From: an uncultured Sphingomonas sp.
GTDB lineage: Bacteria > Pseudomonadota > Alphaproteobacteria > Sphingomonadales > Sphingomonadaceae
Assembly: GCF_913777625.1 (NCBI RefSeq)
Contig: NZ_CAJYTI010000039.1
Coordinates: forward strand, 1-64,000
Direction: 5' to 3'
DNA: 64,000 nucleotides
A program made the position numbers and the translations under genes. Under the pieces are notes generated by a model. That model did no database searches. It was not told where the DNA came from and saw only the letters and a program-made list of their open reading frames with translations. Positions 9,638-17,366 of the stretch are shown here, piece after piece. The number at the start of each line of letters is the position of its first letter. Position 1 is the first letter of the stretch.

Positions 9638-9877
9638 GAGAACATGCGCCGACGCCTTTGGCCGCGAACGGCTTGGACATGCGCGTGGGCCACCCGGCTG
9701 CAGGATGGCAGATCAGTTCAGTCTCGCACGAGGTTCTCACGCCTCGGCGCCATGCATTCACGGCGCCGGCACAGAGTACCTCTCGCTCGCCAAGACGCAA
9801 GCCCCGCGTAAATTGCAGCAAATTAGGGATATTCTTGGCTGATTGCTTTTCGAAAGTCGTACCGACGGGCGCCAACC

Positions 9878-10195
9878 TCAGGCCACGCCCTCCAGTCCCT
9901 TGCGCTGGATGATCGACAGGAGCCGTAGCGCGGGACCACCAGGCTTCTTCTTGCCGCGTTCCCAATCAGAGACGAGGTTCTTCGATACGTTGAGATAGCG
10001 GGCAAACACAGGCTGCGAGACGTGCTGCGCCTCCCGTATCGCCTTGATCTCTTCAGGCTGCAAGGGTGTTGCAGGCGCGAGGCACGCCTCGTCGAACTCC
10101 CGCAGGGTCTGCTTGCCGATAGCACCTGCCTCGTGAAGCCCTTCCATCATTTCGTGAACGGCGGCGAGCGCTTCGCTCTTATAGATTCTGGGCAT
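9878..10195 (-). CDS. XRE-family antitoxin of a RelE/HigB-type module (NadS-like)
   Basis: This 105-residue DNA-binding protein has a C-terminal helix-turn-helix (about 50-100: IKAIREAQHVSQPVFARYLNV in part, then DWERGKKKPGGPALRLL). It matches antitoxins placed downstream of RelE-type (PF06296-like) toxins. Such antitoxins neutralise the toxin and repress the operon. The gene remains intact while the toxin just upstream on the same strand (10206-10406) is truncated and carries stops, so this is an orphan antitoxin. Its ATG lies where the normal toxin reading frame would have ended. Confidence 0.85.
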   Translation of the reverse strand: MPRIYKSEALAAVHEMMEGLHEAGAIGKQTLREFDEACLAPATPLQPEEIKAIREAQHVSQPVFARYLNVSKNLVSDWERGKKKPGGPALRLLSIIQRKGLEGVA

Positions 10196-10205
10196 CGTCC
10201 TTCAC

Positions 10206-10406
10206 CTAGAACAATCTTCCTGCGCGCACCTCGCTGTCGAGCTATGCCTGCGTCAGCTCGAGATCGATCTTGGCGGCCTGTTTATATACCCGCAGTTCGA
10301 CCGCACTCAGATTAGCTTTGTCGCTCTTGGCAAAACCAAAGGCAAATACGGCCCGATCTTCCTGACGAAAGAAGACCAGCGTAGGAAAGCGCACCCGACG
10401 CTGCAG
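10206..10406 (-). pseudogene. C-terminal remnant of a RelE-type toxin
   Basis: Translating the minus strand from about 10400 gives RVRFPTLVFF, then EDRAVFAFGFAKSDKANL and SAVELRVYKQAA. This closely follows the C-terminal half of RelE-type toxins of the PF06296 kind (RTIIAFRxGDRAVFxxGFAK). An in-frame TAG at 10242-10244 interrupts the tail; after it LDSEVRAGRLF continues in the same frame to a second TAG at 10206-10208. The N-terminal half is missing: the homology begins within about 15 bases of the integrase stop codon at 10407-10409. The toxin was therefore cut at this junction and has decayed, leaving the antitoxin at 9878-10195. Confidence 0.72.
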
Positions 10407-11735
10407 CTACTGAACCAGCCGGAGCTTTGGCCGTGCAGATGGCGGGGATATGGAGGGTCGCTTGAACGGGTTGGCCTTGCTGGGAAGGGGCAGCAGCGCA
10501 TCCGGCTGCACCAGACCTTCCGACAGCATTCCCGCCCAGAGTTCCGCCAGTTCGCGCCGCCGCTCCATATAGGCCGCGCGATTGTATGCGCCCTCCACCT
10601 TGTTTGTCGGGATATGCGCCAGCATCAGGTCGATTACGGCGCGATCATCCGGTCGCCCATGTTTCTTGGCCCATTCGTTCATGATCGTCGAGAACGCGGC
10701 GCGGAAGCCATGGGGCACATGGCGCCCGTGATACCCCGCCCGGTTGAGCAAATACCCCAAGGCGTTCTCGCTCATCGGACGGTGCGCCTGACGATTGCCC
10801 GGAAAAACGAGCTTGCCTTGGCCGCTCAGTTTCCATGCTGCACGCAGGACCGCGACGCTTTGCGGGGCAAGCGGTACGAGATGATCACCACCGATTTCAT
10901 CCTTGCGGTCGCGGTCCCCCTTCATGCGCGCGGCGGGAATGCGCCAGAGCGGCGCTTCGCCGTCAAGATCTTCGAATTCTGCCCATGCGGCCCCGCGCAG
11001 CTCACCCGGGCGAACGGCCGTAAGCGCGATGAGACGCAGCGCCAGCCGGGTTATCGGCCGGGCAAAGTCGTCGTCCACGACCGCCAGCATCTTGCGAAGC
11101 TCGGCGATGTCGGTGATGGCCGGCTGGCGTCCGCGTTTCGGCATCGGCTTCAGCGCTGCTCCGACCTTTTCCGAAGGATCGGCCTCCGCGATACCGCTGG
11201 CGATCGCATAGGCGTAGATCGCCGAGATGCGCTGCCGGATCCGCTTGGCGGTCTCGATGGCCGATCGCTGCTCGATCGCGCGAAGGACCTCGAGCAATTT
11301 GGGTGGTGTGATTGCCGTGATCGGGAGCGAGCCGATCGCCGGGAAAATGTCGCGCTCCAGCGACCGGATCACATCGGCGGCATGCACCTTCGCCCATTGC
11401 GGCGCGTTGATCGCGTGCCACTCACGCGCAACCTTCTCGAACGTGTTGCGTGACGCCTCGACATTGGCCTTGATCTTGAGCTTCTTCTCGACGCTGGGGT
11501 CGAGGCCTTCAGCGAGCAACCGGCGCGCGTTGTCCCGCTTCTCACGAGCAGCAACCAGGGTGACGAGGGGGTAAGGCCCGAACGACAGGGTTTTCTCTTT
11601 CCCGTCGAATTTGAATTTCATTCGCCAGAGCTTCGATCCCTGCGGCGACACGTAGAGGTAGAGCTGATGTGCGTCTGCGAGTTTGTAGCCCTTCAGCTCC
11701 GGCTTCGCGGTGCGGATTCTGGCGTCGGTCAACAT
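10407..11735 (-). CDS. Tyrosine-type site-specific integrase (P4-like, DUF4102)
   Basis: This recombinase would integrate a genomic island at a tRNA 3' end. The N-terminal DUF4102 arm-binding domain starts at MLTDARIRTAKP, which I take as the start (ATG 11735, 442 aa). The frame also reaches an ATG at 11780 across direct repeats. A SAM-like core-binding domain is around residues 95-180. The catalytic domain has Arg in TAVRPGELRG, His-x-x-Arg in HGFRAAFS, and a Tyr in NRAAYMERR. The gene lies immediately downstream of tRNA-Ser(GCU) on the same strand, the usual island arrangement. Its 3' end abuts a truncated toxin gene. Confidence 0.93.
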   Translation of the reverse strand: MLTDARIRTAKPELKGYKLADAHQLYLYVSPQGSKLWRMKFKFDGKEKTLSFGPYPLVTLVAAREKRDNARRLLAEGLDPSVEKKLKIKANVEASRNTFEKVAREWHAINAPQWAKVHAADVIRSLERDIFPAIGSLPITAITPPKLLEVLRAIEQRSAIETAKRIRQRISAIYAYAIASGIAEADPSEKVGAALKPMPKRGRQPAITDIAELRKMLAVVDDDFARPITRLALRLIALTAVRPGELRGAAWAEFEDLDGEAPLWRIPAARMKGDRDRKDEIGGDHLVPLAPQSVAVLRAAWKLSGQGKLVFPGNRQAHRPMSENALGYLLNRAGYHGRHVPHGFRAAFSTIMNEWAKKHGRPDDRAVIDLMLAHIPTNKVEGAYNRAAYMERRRELAELWAGMLSEGLVQPDALLPLPSKANPFKRPSISPPSARPKLRLVQ

Positions 11736-11743
11736 GGCGGTCG

Positions 11744-11776
11744 GATACCCCATTTCTGAGACCCGATACCCCATTT
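11744..11776. repeat. Direct repeat gataccccattt x2, likely integrase arm sites
   Basis: The 12-mer gataccccattt occurs at 11744-11755 and 11765-11776, a 21-bp period (two helical turns). A partial third copy (ataccccg) follows at 11780. The repeats lie between the preferred integrase start and the tRNA. They resemble arm-type sites for integrase or an excisionase, or an autoregulatory operator. Confidence 0.45.
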
Positions 11777-11899
11777 CCATACCCCGTGATGCGCGGACGG
11801 GTACGGACCGTTAGGAACGGGCCGAATGGGTAAACCCTCGATTTTCTGCGGATTTTGTCAATCCCAGTGCACTGCTGCGAACCCCTGGGAACGGGCATC

Positions 11900-11992
11900 T
11901 GGCGGAGACGGAGGGATTCGAACCCTCGGTACGAGTAATCCCCGTACGGCGGTTTAGCAAACCGCTGGTTTCAGCCACTCACCCACGTCTCC
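11900..11992 (-). tRNA. tRNA-Ser(GCU)
   Basis: The minus strand folds as a class II tRNA. It begins GGAGACG, pairs with CGTCTCC before the discriminator G, and has an encoded CCA (11902-11900). The anticodon arm GCGGT-TTGCTAA-ACCGC gives anticodon GCU. A long variable arm (CCGTACGGGGATTACTCGTACC region) and a T-loop GTTCGAATC are present. It borders the integrase gene and is the probable attachment site of the island to its left. Confidence 0.97.
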
Positions 11993-12153
11993 GGAAGCGC
12001 CGAGGACGAGCCCTATAACGGGCAGTTCGCCGGCAATCAACGGGGATAACCACCCGAACGCGAAATCGAGTCGATCGAGCGCCCATTCATTGCCCCGACA
12101 GGCCGGCGCCCCTAGGATATCCGTCGAAAAGCAGCAGGGTTCGGGAAAAATTG

Positions 12154-12936
12154 ATGATGCGATCGGGTTGGTTCACGCTTCTGGCAGTCGCCCTGGCCGG
12201 GCTGGGCACTGTGCCCGCTGCGGCGCAGATGACGACGATCGACCCCAATACCGCGATCGATTCGGACCTGAAGACGCCGCCTGCCCAGCGGAGCACCACC
12301 CCGCCGCCGGACGTGCAGGCACCGCCGCAGCCGCAGGACCAGCAATCCTATCCGCCGGCGGACAGCGCCGCGCCCCCACCGCCCGCCCCGGCGCAACCCA
12401 CCAGCCCCGCCGCGGCCGATCCGGCCGCGACGACCGCCCGCCAGGCAGCCACGGACACGTTCGAGAAGGACGATCTGCTCGCCGCTGCCGAGGGCGTGTT
12501 CGGCAAGGGCGCCTCGGGGCTCGCCAAGCTGCTCGAGGACATTCTCAAAGACCAGGGCAAGCCCAACGCCTATATCGCCGGCAGCGAGGCCTCGGGCGCG
12601 ATCGGCGTCGGCCTGCGCTACGGCAAGGGCGAGATGTTCCACAAGATCGAGGGCCAGCGCCCGGTCTACTGGACCGGGCCGTCGATCGGCTTCGACCTCG
12701 GCGGCGACGCCAATAAGGTGTTCGTGCTGGTCTACAATCTCTACGACAGCCAGGACCTGTACAAGCGCTTCCCGCAGGGCGAGGGCCATGCCTATTTCGT
12801 CGGCGGCTTCTCGGCATCCTATCTGCGCCGCGGCGACATCGTGCTGATCCCGGTGCGGCTGGGCGTCGGCTGGCGGCTTGGCGTCAACGCCGGCTATATG
12901 AAGTTCAGCGAAAAGCAGCGCTGGCTGCCCTTCTGA
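12154..12936 (+). CDS. eipA: DUF1134 envelope integrity protein (EipA-like)
   Basis: This secreted protein belongs to the DUF1134 family, whose Brucella member EipA supports cell-envelope integrity. A signal peptide covers about 1-25 (ends AAAQM). A low-complexity Pro/Ala/Gln region follows (about 35-95). The conserved domain (about 105-260) starts near DLLAAAEGVFGKGASGLAKL and ends with KFSEKQRWLPF. The start is one of two tandem ATGs at 12154 and 12157; a TTG just before is unlikely. It stands alone, downstream of tRNA-Ser and convergent with the dihydroorotase gene, and marks the return to core chromosome. Confidence 0.88.
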   Translation: MMRSGWFTLLAVALAGLGTVPAAAQMTTIDPNTAIDSDLKTPPAQRSTTPPPDVQAPPQPQDQQSYPPADSAAPPPPAPAQPTSPAAADPAATTARQAATDTFEKDDLLAAAEGVFGKGASGLAKLLEDILKDQGKPNAYIAGSEASGAIGVGLRYGKGEMFHKIEGQRPVYWTGPSIGFDLGGDANKVFVLVYNLYDSQDLYKRFPQGEGHAYFVGGFSASYLRRGDIVLIPVRLGVGWRLGVNAGYMKFSEKQRWLPF

Positions 12937-12979
12937 GCGAAGCCGGGCGGGGCCGCATCGACAGCCCCGCCCTGCCCCC

Positions 12980-14305
12980 TCAACCGAATTCGACGGCTTC
13001 GAACTTCACCGGCTCACCGATCGCCTGATCGGCGAGCTGGGCTTCCCACATCACCCGGTGGCCCCGGATGATCGTGCCGACCGGGCGGCCAGTCAGTTCC
13101 ATGTCCGTGAAGGGCGACCAGCCGCAGCGCGAGGCCAGCCAGGCCTCGTCGACAGTCCAGCGCGCCTTGAGATCAACCACCGTGAAGTCCGCGTCATAGC
13201 CGGGCACGATGCGGCCCTTGCCGACCAGGCCGAAGATCCGCTGCGGGCCGGCGCTGGTCAGGTCGATCAGCCGCTGCAGCGTCAGCCGGCCTTCCGCGAC
13301 GTGGTTGAGCATCAGCGGCAGCAGCGTCTGCACGCCCGGCATGCCGCTGGGGCTATCGGGATAGGCCTTGGCCTTTTCCTCCAGCGTGTGCGGCGCATGG
13401 TCCGAGCCGACCACGTCCGGCACGCCCTGGCGCAGCCAGTGCCACAGGCCGTCGCGGTGCGCGCCCGAGCGGATCGGCGGGTTCATCTGCGCGAAGGTGC
13501 CGATGCGCGGATAGGCGTCCTCGCCCGCCAGCGTGAGGTGCTGGGGCGTCACCTCGCAGGTAGCGATGTCCTTGTTCTTCCCGAGCAGCTCCAGCTCCGC
13601 GGGCGTGGTGACGTGGAGCACGTGGATCCGCCGCCGCGCCGCGCGCGCCAGGCGCAGGATGCGCCGGGTGGCGAGGATCGCACTCTCGTCGTCGCGCCAC
13701 ACCGGGTGCGAGGAAGGATCGCCGGGAACGCGTTCGCCCAGCCGGTCCTGCATGCGGAACTCGTCCTCGGCATGGATGGCGACCCGGCGATGCCCGGACG
13801 CGAGCACGCGCGCGAGGTTGGCGTCGTCCGAAACCAACAGGTCGCCGGTCGAGGCGCCCATGAAGATCTTCACGCCCGCCGTGCCCGGCAGCCGCTCCAG
13901 CTCCGCCAGATGCTCGGCATTGTGGTTGGTCGCGCCGACATAGAAGGCGTGATCGCACCACATGCGGTGATGCGCGCGCTGCAGCTTGTCGGCCACGGCA
14001 TCGGCGCTGTCGGTATTCGGCTTGGTGTTCGGCATCTCGAACACGGCCGTCACGCCGCCAAGCACCGCCGAGCGGCTGCCGCTCTCCAGGTCCTCCTTGT
14101 ACTCGAGCCCGGGTTCGCGGAAGTGCACCTGGCTGTCGATCACGCCGGGCAGCACGTCCAGCCCGGTGCAGTCGATCGTCTCGCCGGCATCGCCGACATC
14201 GCCGATCGCGACGATCTTGCCGCCGGAGACCCCGACATCGACATGCGCCGGGCCGCTGGGAAGATGCACGCGACCGCCGCGCAGCTTGAGTTCGACATTC
14301 GCCAT
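12980..14305 (-). CDS. pyrC: Dihydroorotase (class I)
   Basis: This is a zinc amidohydrolase of pyrimidine synthesis, interconverting carbamoyl-aspartate and dihydroorotate. The metal motif reads D-S-Q-V-H-F-R-E-P-G (about 57-66), followed by the substrate segment EMPNTKPNT. The carboxylated lysine is in AGVKIFMGAS. Metal-binding His residues are in IHAEDE and VLHVTTP, and the catalytic Asp is in GSDHAPHT. The length of 441 residues is normal for the AllB/PyrC class I group. Allantoinase is the alternative, but FREPG and the absence of ureide genes favour dihydroorotase. It is divergent from ygfZ with a 46-bp gap. Confidence 0.87.
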   Translation of the reverse strand: MANVELKLRGGRVHLPSGPAHVDVGVSGGKIVAIGDVGDAGETIDCTGLDVLPGVIDSQVHFREPGLEYKEDLESGSRSAVLGGVTAVFEMPNTKPNTDSADAVADKLQRAHHRMWCDHAFYVGATNHNAEHLAELERLPGTAGVKIFMGASTGDLLVSDDANLARVLASGHRRVAIHAEDEFRMQDRLGERVPGDPSSHPVWRDDESAILATRRILRLARAARRRIHVLHVTTPAELELLGKNKDIATCEVTPQHLTLAGEDAYPRIGTFAQMNPPIRSGAHRDGLWHWLRQGVPDVVGSDHAPHTLEEKAKAYPDSPSGMPGVQTLLPLMLNHVAEGRLTLQRLIDLTSAGPQRIFGLVGKGRIVPGYDADFTVVDLKARWTVDEAWLASRCGWSPFTDMELTGRPVGTIIRGHRVMWEAQLADQAIGEPVKFEAVEFG

Positions 14306-14351
14306 GGCTTTGCCTCTTTCGTGAGCGTTGGCCGCGTCCTACCTGTTCGCC

Positions 14352-15083
14352 ATGGACGATACCAGCACCTGGCTCGACGATCGTGCGCTGCTGCGCCTCT
14401 CCGGCGACGATGTTCGCGGCTTCCTGCAGGGCCTGCTGACGCAGGATCTGGCCCGCGTGGCGCCCGGCGCGCCACAATGGGCAGGGCTGCTCACGCCGCA
14501 GGGCAAGGCGCTGTTCGATTTCCTGCTCTGGGCAGCGGGCGACGTGGTCCTGATCGATTGCGAAGCCTCGGCACGCGACGCGCTCGCCCGGAGATTGACC
14601 CTCTACCGGCTGCGCCGTGCGATCACGATCGAGCCGGTCGCTGGTGGGGTGCACTGGTCGCGGACGCCGCAGGAGGGCGCCATCGCCGATCCCCGCCTTG
14701 CGGCGCTCGGCTATCGCTGGCTGGGGGCGGCGGAGGGCGTGAGCGCAGCAGCGGCGTGGCGCGCGCATCGCCTGTCGCTCGGCGTGGTCGAGGGCGCGGA
14801 GGAACTGGGGAGCGACAAGACCTTGTGGCTCGAATGCAATGCCGAGGAACTCAACGGCGTCAGCTTCACCAAGGGCTGCTATGTCGGCCAGGAAAACACC
14901 GCGCGAATGCATTACCGCGCCAAGGTCAACCGGCGGCTGGTCGTGGTTCCAATCGGTGAGGGGAGCGATCGCACCCGGGTGATCTATCCGGAGTTCCGCC
15001 GAATGGTCGAACTGCGGCGGGTCGAGGCGCTGGGGAACGCGCTGATACCGGACTGGCTGGCTGCCGCACTGGCAGCCGGCTGA
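14352..15083 (+). CDS. ygfZ: YgfZ/GcvT-domain folate-binding protein
   Basis: This tetrahydrofolate-binding protein helps repair or maturation of iron-sulphur enzymes. The diagnostic motif KGCYVGQE (with the reactive Cys) is at about residue 175. The N-terminal GcvT-like fold starts with LLRLSGDDVRGFLQGLLTQD. I start at ATG 14352 rather than an upstream in-frame TTG at 14328. The length of 243 aa is usual for alphaproteobacterial members. It is divergent from the dihydroorotase gene and convergent with the GNAT gene (6-bp gap). Confidence 0.9.
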   Translation: MDDTSTWLDDRALLRLSGDDVRGFLQGLLTQDLARVAPGAPQWAGLLTPQGKALFDFLLWAAGDVVLIDCEASARDALARRLTLYRLRRAITIEPVAGGVHWSRTPQEGAIADPRLAALGYRWLGAAEGVSAAAAWRAHRLSLGVVEGAEELGSDKTLWLECNAEELNGVSFTKGCYVGQENTARMHYRAKVNRRLVVVPIGEGSDRTRVIYPEFRRMVELRRVEALGNALIPDWLAAALAAG

Positions 15084-15089
15084 GTGCCG

Positions 15090-15512
15090 CTAGGCAAGGC
15101 GCTTCTGCAGGAAGAAGCGCTGGTGCCCCGGGGGAAAATCATCGATCTGGCCGTAGAGCGTGAAGCCGAGCTTCTCGTAGAAGCCGCGCGCCTGAAAGGA
15201 GAAGGTGTCGAGCCAGATGCCGACACAGCCTTGCGCTCGCGCGATCTGCTCGGCGCGCGCCATCAGCGCGGTTCCATGGTCGGCGCCGCGATACGCCTCG
15301 GGCACCGCCAGATATTCGACGAACAGCCAGCCATAGGAACACCGCCCCCAGAGCCCGCCGACGCGCGCGCCGCGCACGTCGGCCAGGAGGATCGCGACGG
15401 GCCGGGAACAAGCGTCGCCGGCATGGGCGACATTATGAGCCCGCAGCGGCGCGAGGACCGCCTCGCGATCGCTGTCGTCGGGCATGTCGGGAACGATGAG
15501 GGTCAGCGTCAT
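15090..15512 (-). CDS. GNAT family N-acetyltransferase
   Basis: This small acetyltransferase (140 aa) uses acetyl-CoA. The acetyl-CoA motif is around VEYLAVPEAYRGADHGTALM (V-x-x-x-x-R-G-x-x-x-G), followed by the typical C-terminal motif ARGFYEKLGFTLYGQI. The substrate is unknown. It is on the minus strand, downstream of ompA, with a bidirectional terminator between them, so it is probably transcribed from its own promoter in the 15513-15570 gap. Confidence 0.88.
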   Translation of the reverse strand: MTLTLIVPDMPDDSDREAVLAPLRAHNVAHAGDACSRPVAILLADVRGARVGGLWGRCSYGWLFVEYLAVPEAYRGADHGTALMARAEQIARAQGCVGIWLDTFSFQARGFYEKLGFTLYGQIDDFPPGHQRFFLQKRLA

Positions 15513-15578
15513 GGCTCGACCACGATGCGGCGCATCGCCACGCGTCGCAAGATGACGGCACGATCCCGCAAAAAGAAA

Positions 15579-15603
15579 GGGAGGCCGGTTGCCCGGCCTC
15601 CCC
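15579..15603. terminator. Intrinsic terminator after ompA
   Basis: A perfect stem GGGAGGCCGG / CCGGCCTCCC with a TTGC-type loop is followed on the minus strand by tttcttttt. It ends ompA transcription. A T-run (cttttc) on the other side makes it usable in the + direction too. Confidence 0.85.
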
Positions 15604-15633
15604 TCTTTTCCATCCCTTGCGGGCGGGCAGGTC

Positions 15634-16761
15634 TTACTGACCCGAACCCGGACCGTAGGTGATTTCCACGCGACGGTTCTGCAGCTCGCGAACGCCGTCG
15701 GCGGTCTGAACGCGCGGGCGGCTCTCGCCGAACGCTTCCGTGGTGATCACGCCGGTCGGCACGCCCTTGCCGGTGAAGTAAGCCTTCACCGAGTCGGCGC
15801 GACGCTGCGACAGACCAACGTTGTAGCTCGCCGAGCCCGAACGGTCGGCGTGGCCGGCCAGAACGACCTGGGTGTTGTTGCAATCCGCATAGTTGCTGAT
15901 CGCATTGTCCAGGATGCTCGCTGCTTCCGGCGTGATGTCCGACTTGTTCCAGTCGAAGAACACGATGTACGGCCCAGGCGTGCAAACCTTGGCTTCCGGA
16001 GCCGGGGGCGGCGGCGGCGGCGGGGCCGGCTCAGCAACCGGAGCCGGGGGCGGCGGCGGCGGCGGCGGGGTCGGAGCCGGTTCCGGCGCGCCGAAGTTGT
16101 AGGTCAGGCCGACCAGCAGGCTGTGCGAACGATAGCGGCCCTTCCACTGGTTGCCACCAATGTCGGTCAGCTTCACGTCCGGCGCGTTGAAGAAGCGATA
16201 CTTCAGCGACACGTCGACGTTCTTGTTGATCGGTGCACGCACACCGGCGATTGCCTGCCATGCGAACACAGTGTCGGAGTCGTTGACGGTGTCAGCCGGA
16301 CCCGAGACGCGCAGACGATCCTTGATGCGAGCGACACCCGCACCACCACCAACGAAGCCCTGAAGCCCGTTGTCTTCACCGAAATCGAGCAGGCCGTTGA
16401 TCATGAACGAGAGCGCCGACGTGCTGCCGCTCGCCTGTTCATAGTTACCCGCGGGCGCCGGGAGCGCATTGGTCGCGATCGGAACGCTGGTGCGCGCGCT
16501 GTCGACGCGAGCGCGACGATAGCTGACTTCCGCTTCCGCACGGAACGGACCGAAGTCATACCCGATGTTACCACCAACGTCATAACCAACGTGGTTGTTC
16601 TGCGTCACAACATCCTTGCTGGCGCCGACGTCGAAGTGAATGTCCTCGACGAGCATCGCGCCGCCTTCAACACCCACATACCACGCGTCGTCGCGGGCGA
16701 GGGCGGGCGTGCTCAGCGCGGTCGTGGCGAGCGCCAAAGTGACGGCAAGCTTCCGCATCAT
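15634..16761 (-). CDS. OmpA family outer-membrane protein
   Basis: This is a major outer-membrane protein tethered to peptidoglycan. A signal peptide (1-22, ends ALA-RD) is followed by an eight-stranded barrel (about 25-215; starts WYVGVEGGAMLVED). A double proline-rich linker (APEPAPTP and two poly-Pro runs, about 217-255) leads to the OmpA_C domain (about 262-370), which ends with the diagnostic NRRVEI. The SD AAAGGGG precedes tandem ATGs at 16761 and 16758. A strong terminator follows. Confidence 0.95.
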   Translation of the reverse strand: MMRKLAVTLALATTALSTPALARDDAWYVGVEGGAMLVEDIHFDVGASKDVVTQNNHVGYDVGGNIGYDFGPFRAEAEVSYRRARVDSARTSVPIATNALPAPAGNYEQASGSTSALSFMINGLLDFGEDNGLQGFVGGGAGVARIKDRLRVSGPADTVNDSDTVFAWQAIAGVRAPINKNVDVSLKYRFFNAPDVKLTDIGGNQWKGRYRSHSLLVGLTYNFGAPEPAPTPPPPPPPPAPVAEPAPPPPPPPAPEAKVCTPGPYIVFFDWNKSDITPEAASILDNAISNYADCNNTQVVLAGHADRSGSASYNVGLSQRRADSVKAYFTGKGVPTGVITTEAFGESRPRVQTADGVRELQNRRVEITYGPGSGQ

Positions 16762-16859
16762 AATCCCCTTTCATGGTCGTCCATACGGACAGGCCAAACT
16801 CACTACTCAAACCAAAGTTTCGGCGCAAGCGCACAAAACCGCGGACTGTTGCACAAACG

Positions 16860-17366
16860 TCACAGGTTGGATGCTTCGATCAACCCATGCCGGCGCAACG
16901 TTTGCAGAACCGCGGTGATGGCCACTCTAGCCTCCGCGTCAACCGTTACCCCGCCCGTCGGTTCCGCGACATTCGGCTGTTGCGGGCCAACTAGCTGACG
17001 TCCCTCGATAAAAAGTCTTCCATAGGTTCTACCGTGGTACCATGACCCCTGCGAGAACAGGGCGAACGACGCCTCGGCAGCGATCCAGATGCGCATGCCT
17101 TCGACGGGTGCGACGAACCGCCAGCCGCCTTCCGTCCATGCGGCGATCGCCCCGGCCGCTAACGCCCAGGCACCCTGCGGAGCGCTGGCGACCAGCCAGC
17201 ACTGCCCGATTTGCGGCGCTGCGGGAGGCGCAGGCGCTTCGGCGAGGACACTCGCCTGCGTGGCGATGTCGAGTCGCACCAGCGCCTCGTTATGCGTCAT
17301 TTCCTTTTGCGCCTGACCGGGTTCGAGCAGCGGCAGCGCCAGCCTGGGGGTGGGGGAAGCGGTCAT
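16860..17366 (-). CDS. DUF2793 protein, last gene of the GTA tail cluster
   Basis: This 168-residue protein has the DUF2793 domain, found at the distal end of sphingomonad GTA and phage tail clusters. It begins with LALPLLEPGQAQKEMTHNEAL in sense, the family signature, and is rich in Trp and Ala afterwards. The ATG at 17366 overlaps the end of the gp15-like gene by 4 bp (ATGA), so I start there and not at the open frame's earlier start. It is probably a tail or host-contact component; the exact role is not established. Confidence 0.88.
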   Translation of the reverse strand: MTASPTPRLALPLLEPGQAQKEMTHNEALVRLDIATQASVLAEAPAPPAAPQIGQCWLVASAPQGAWALAAGAIAAWTEGGWRFVAPVEGMRIWIAAEASFALFSQGSWYHGRTYGRLFIEGRQLVGPQQPNVAEPTGGVTVDAEARVAITAVLQTLRRHGLIEASNL

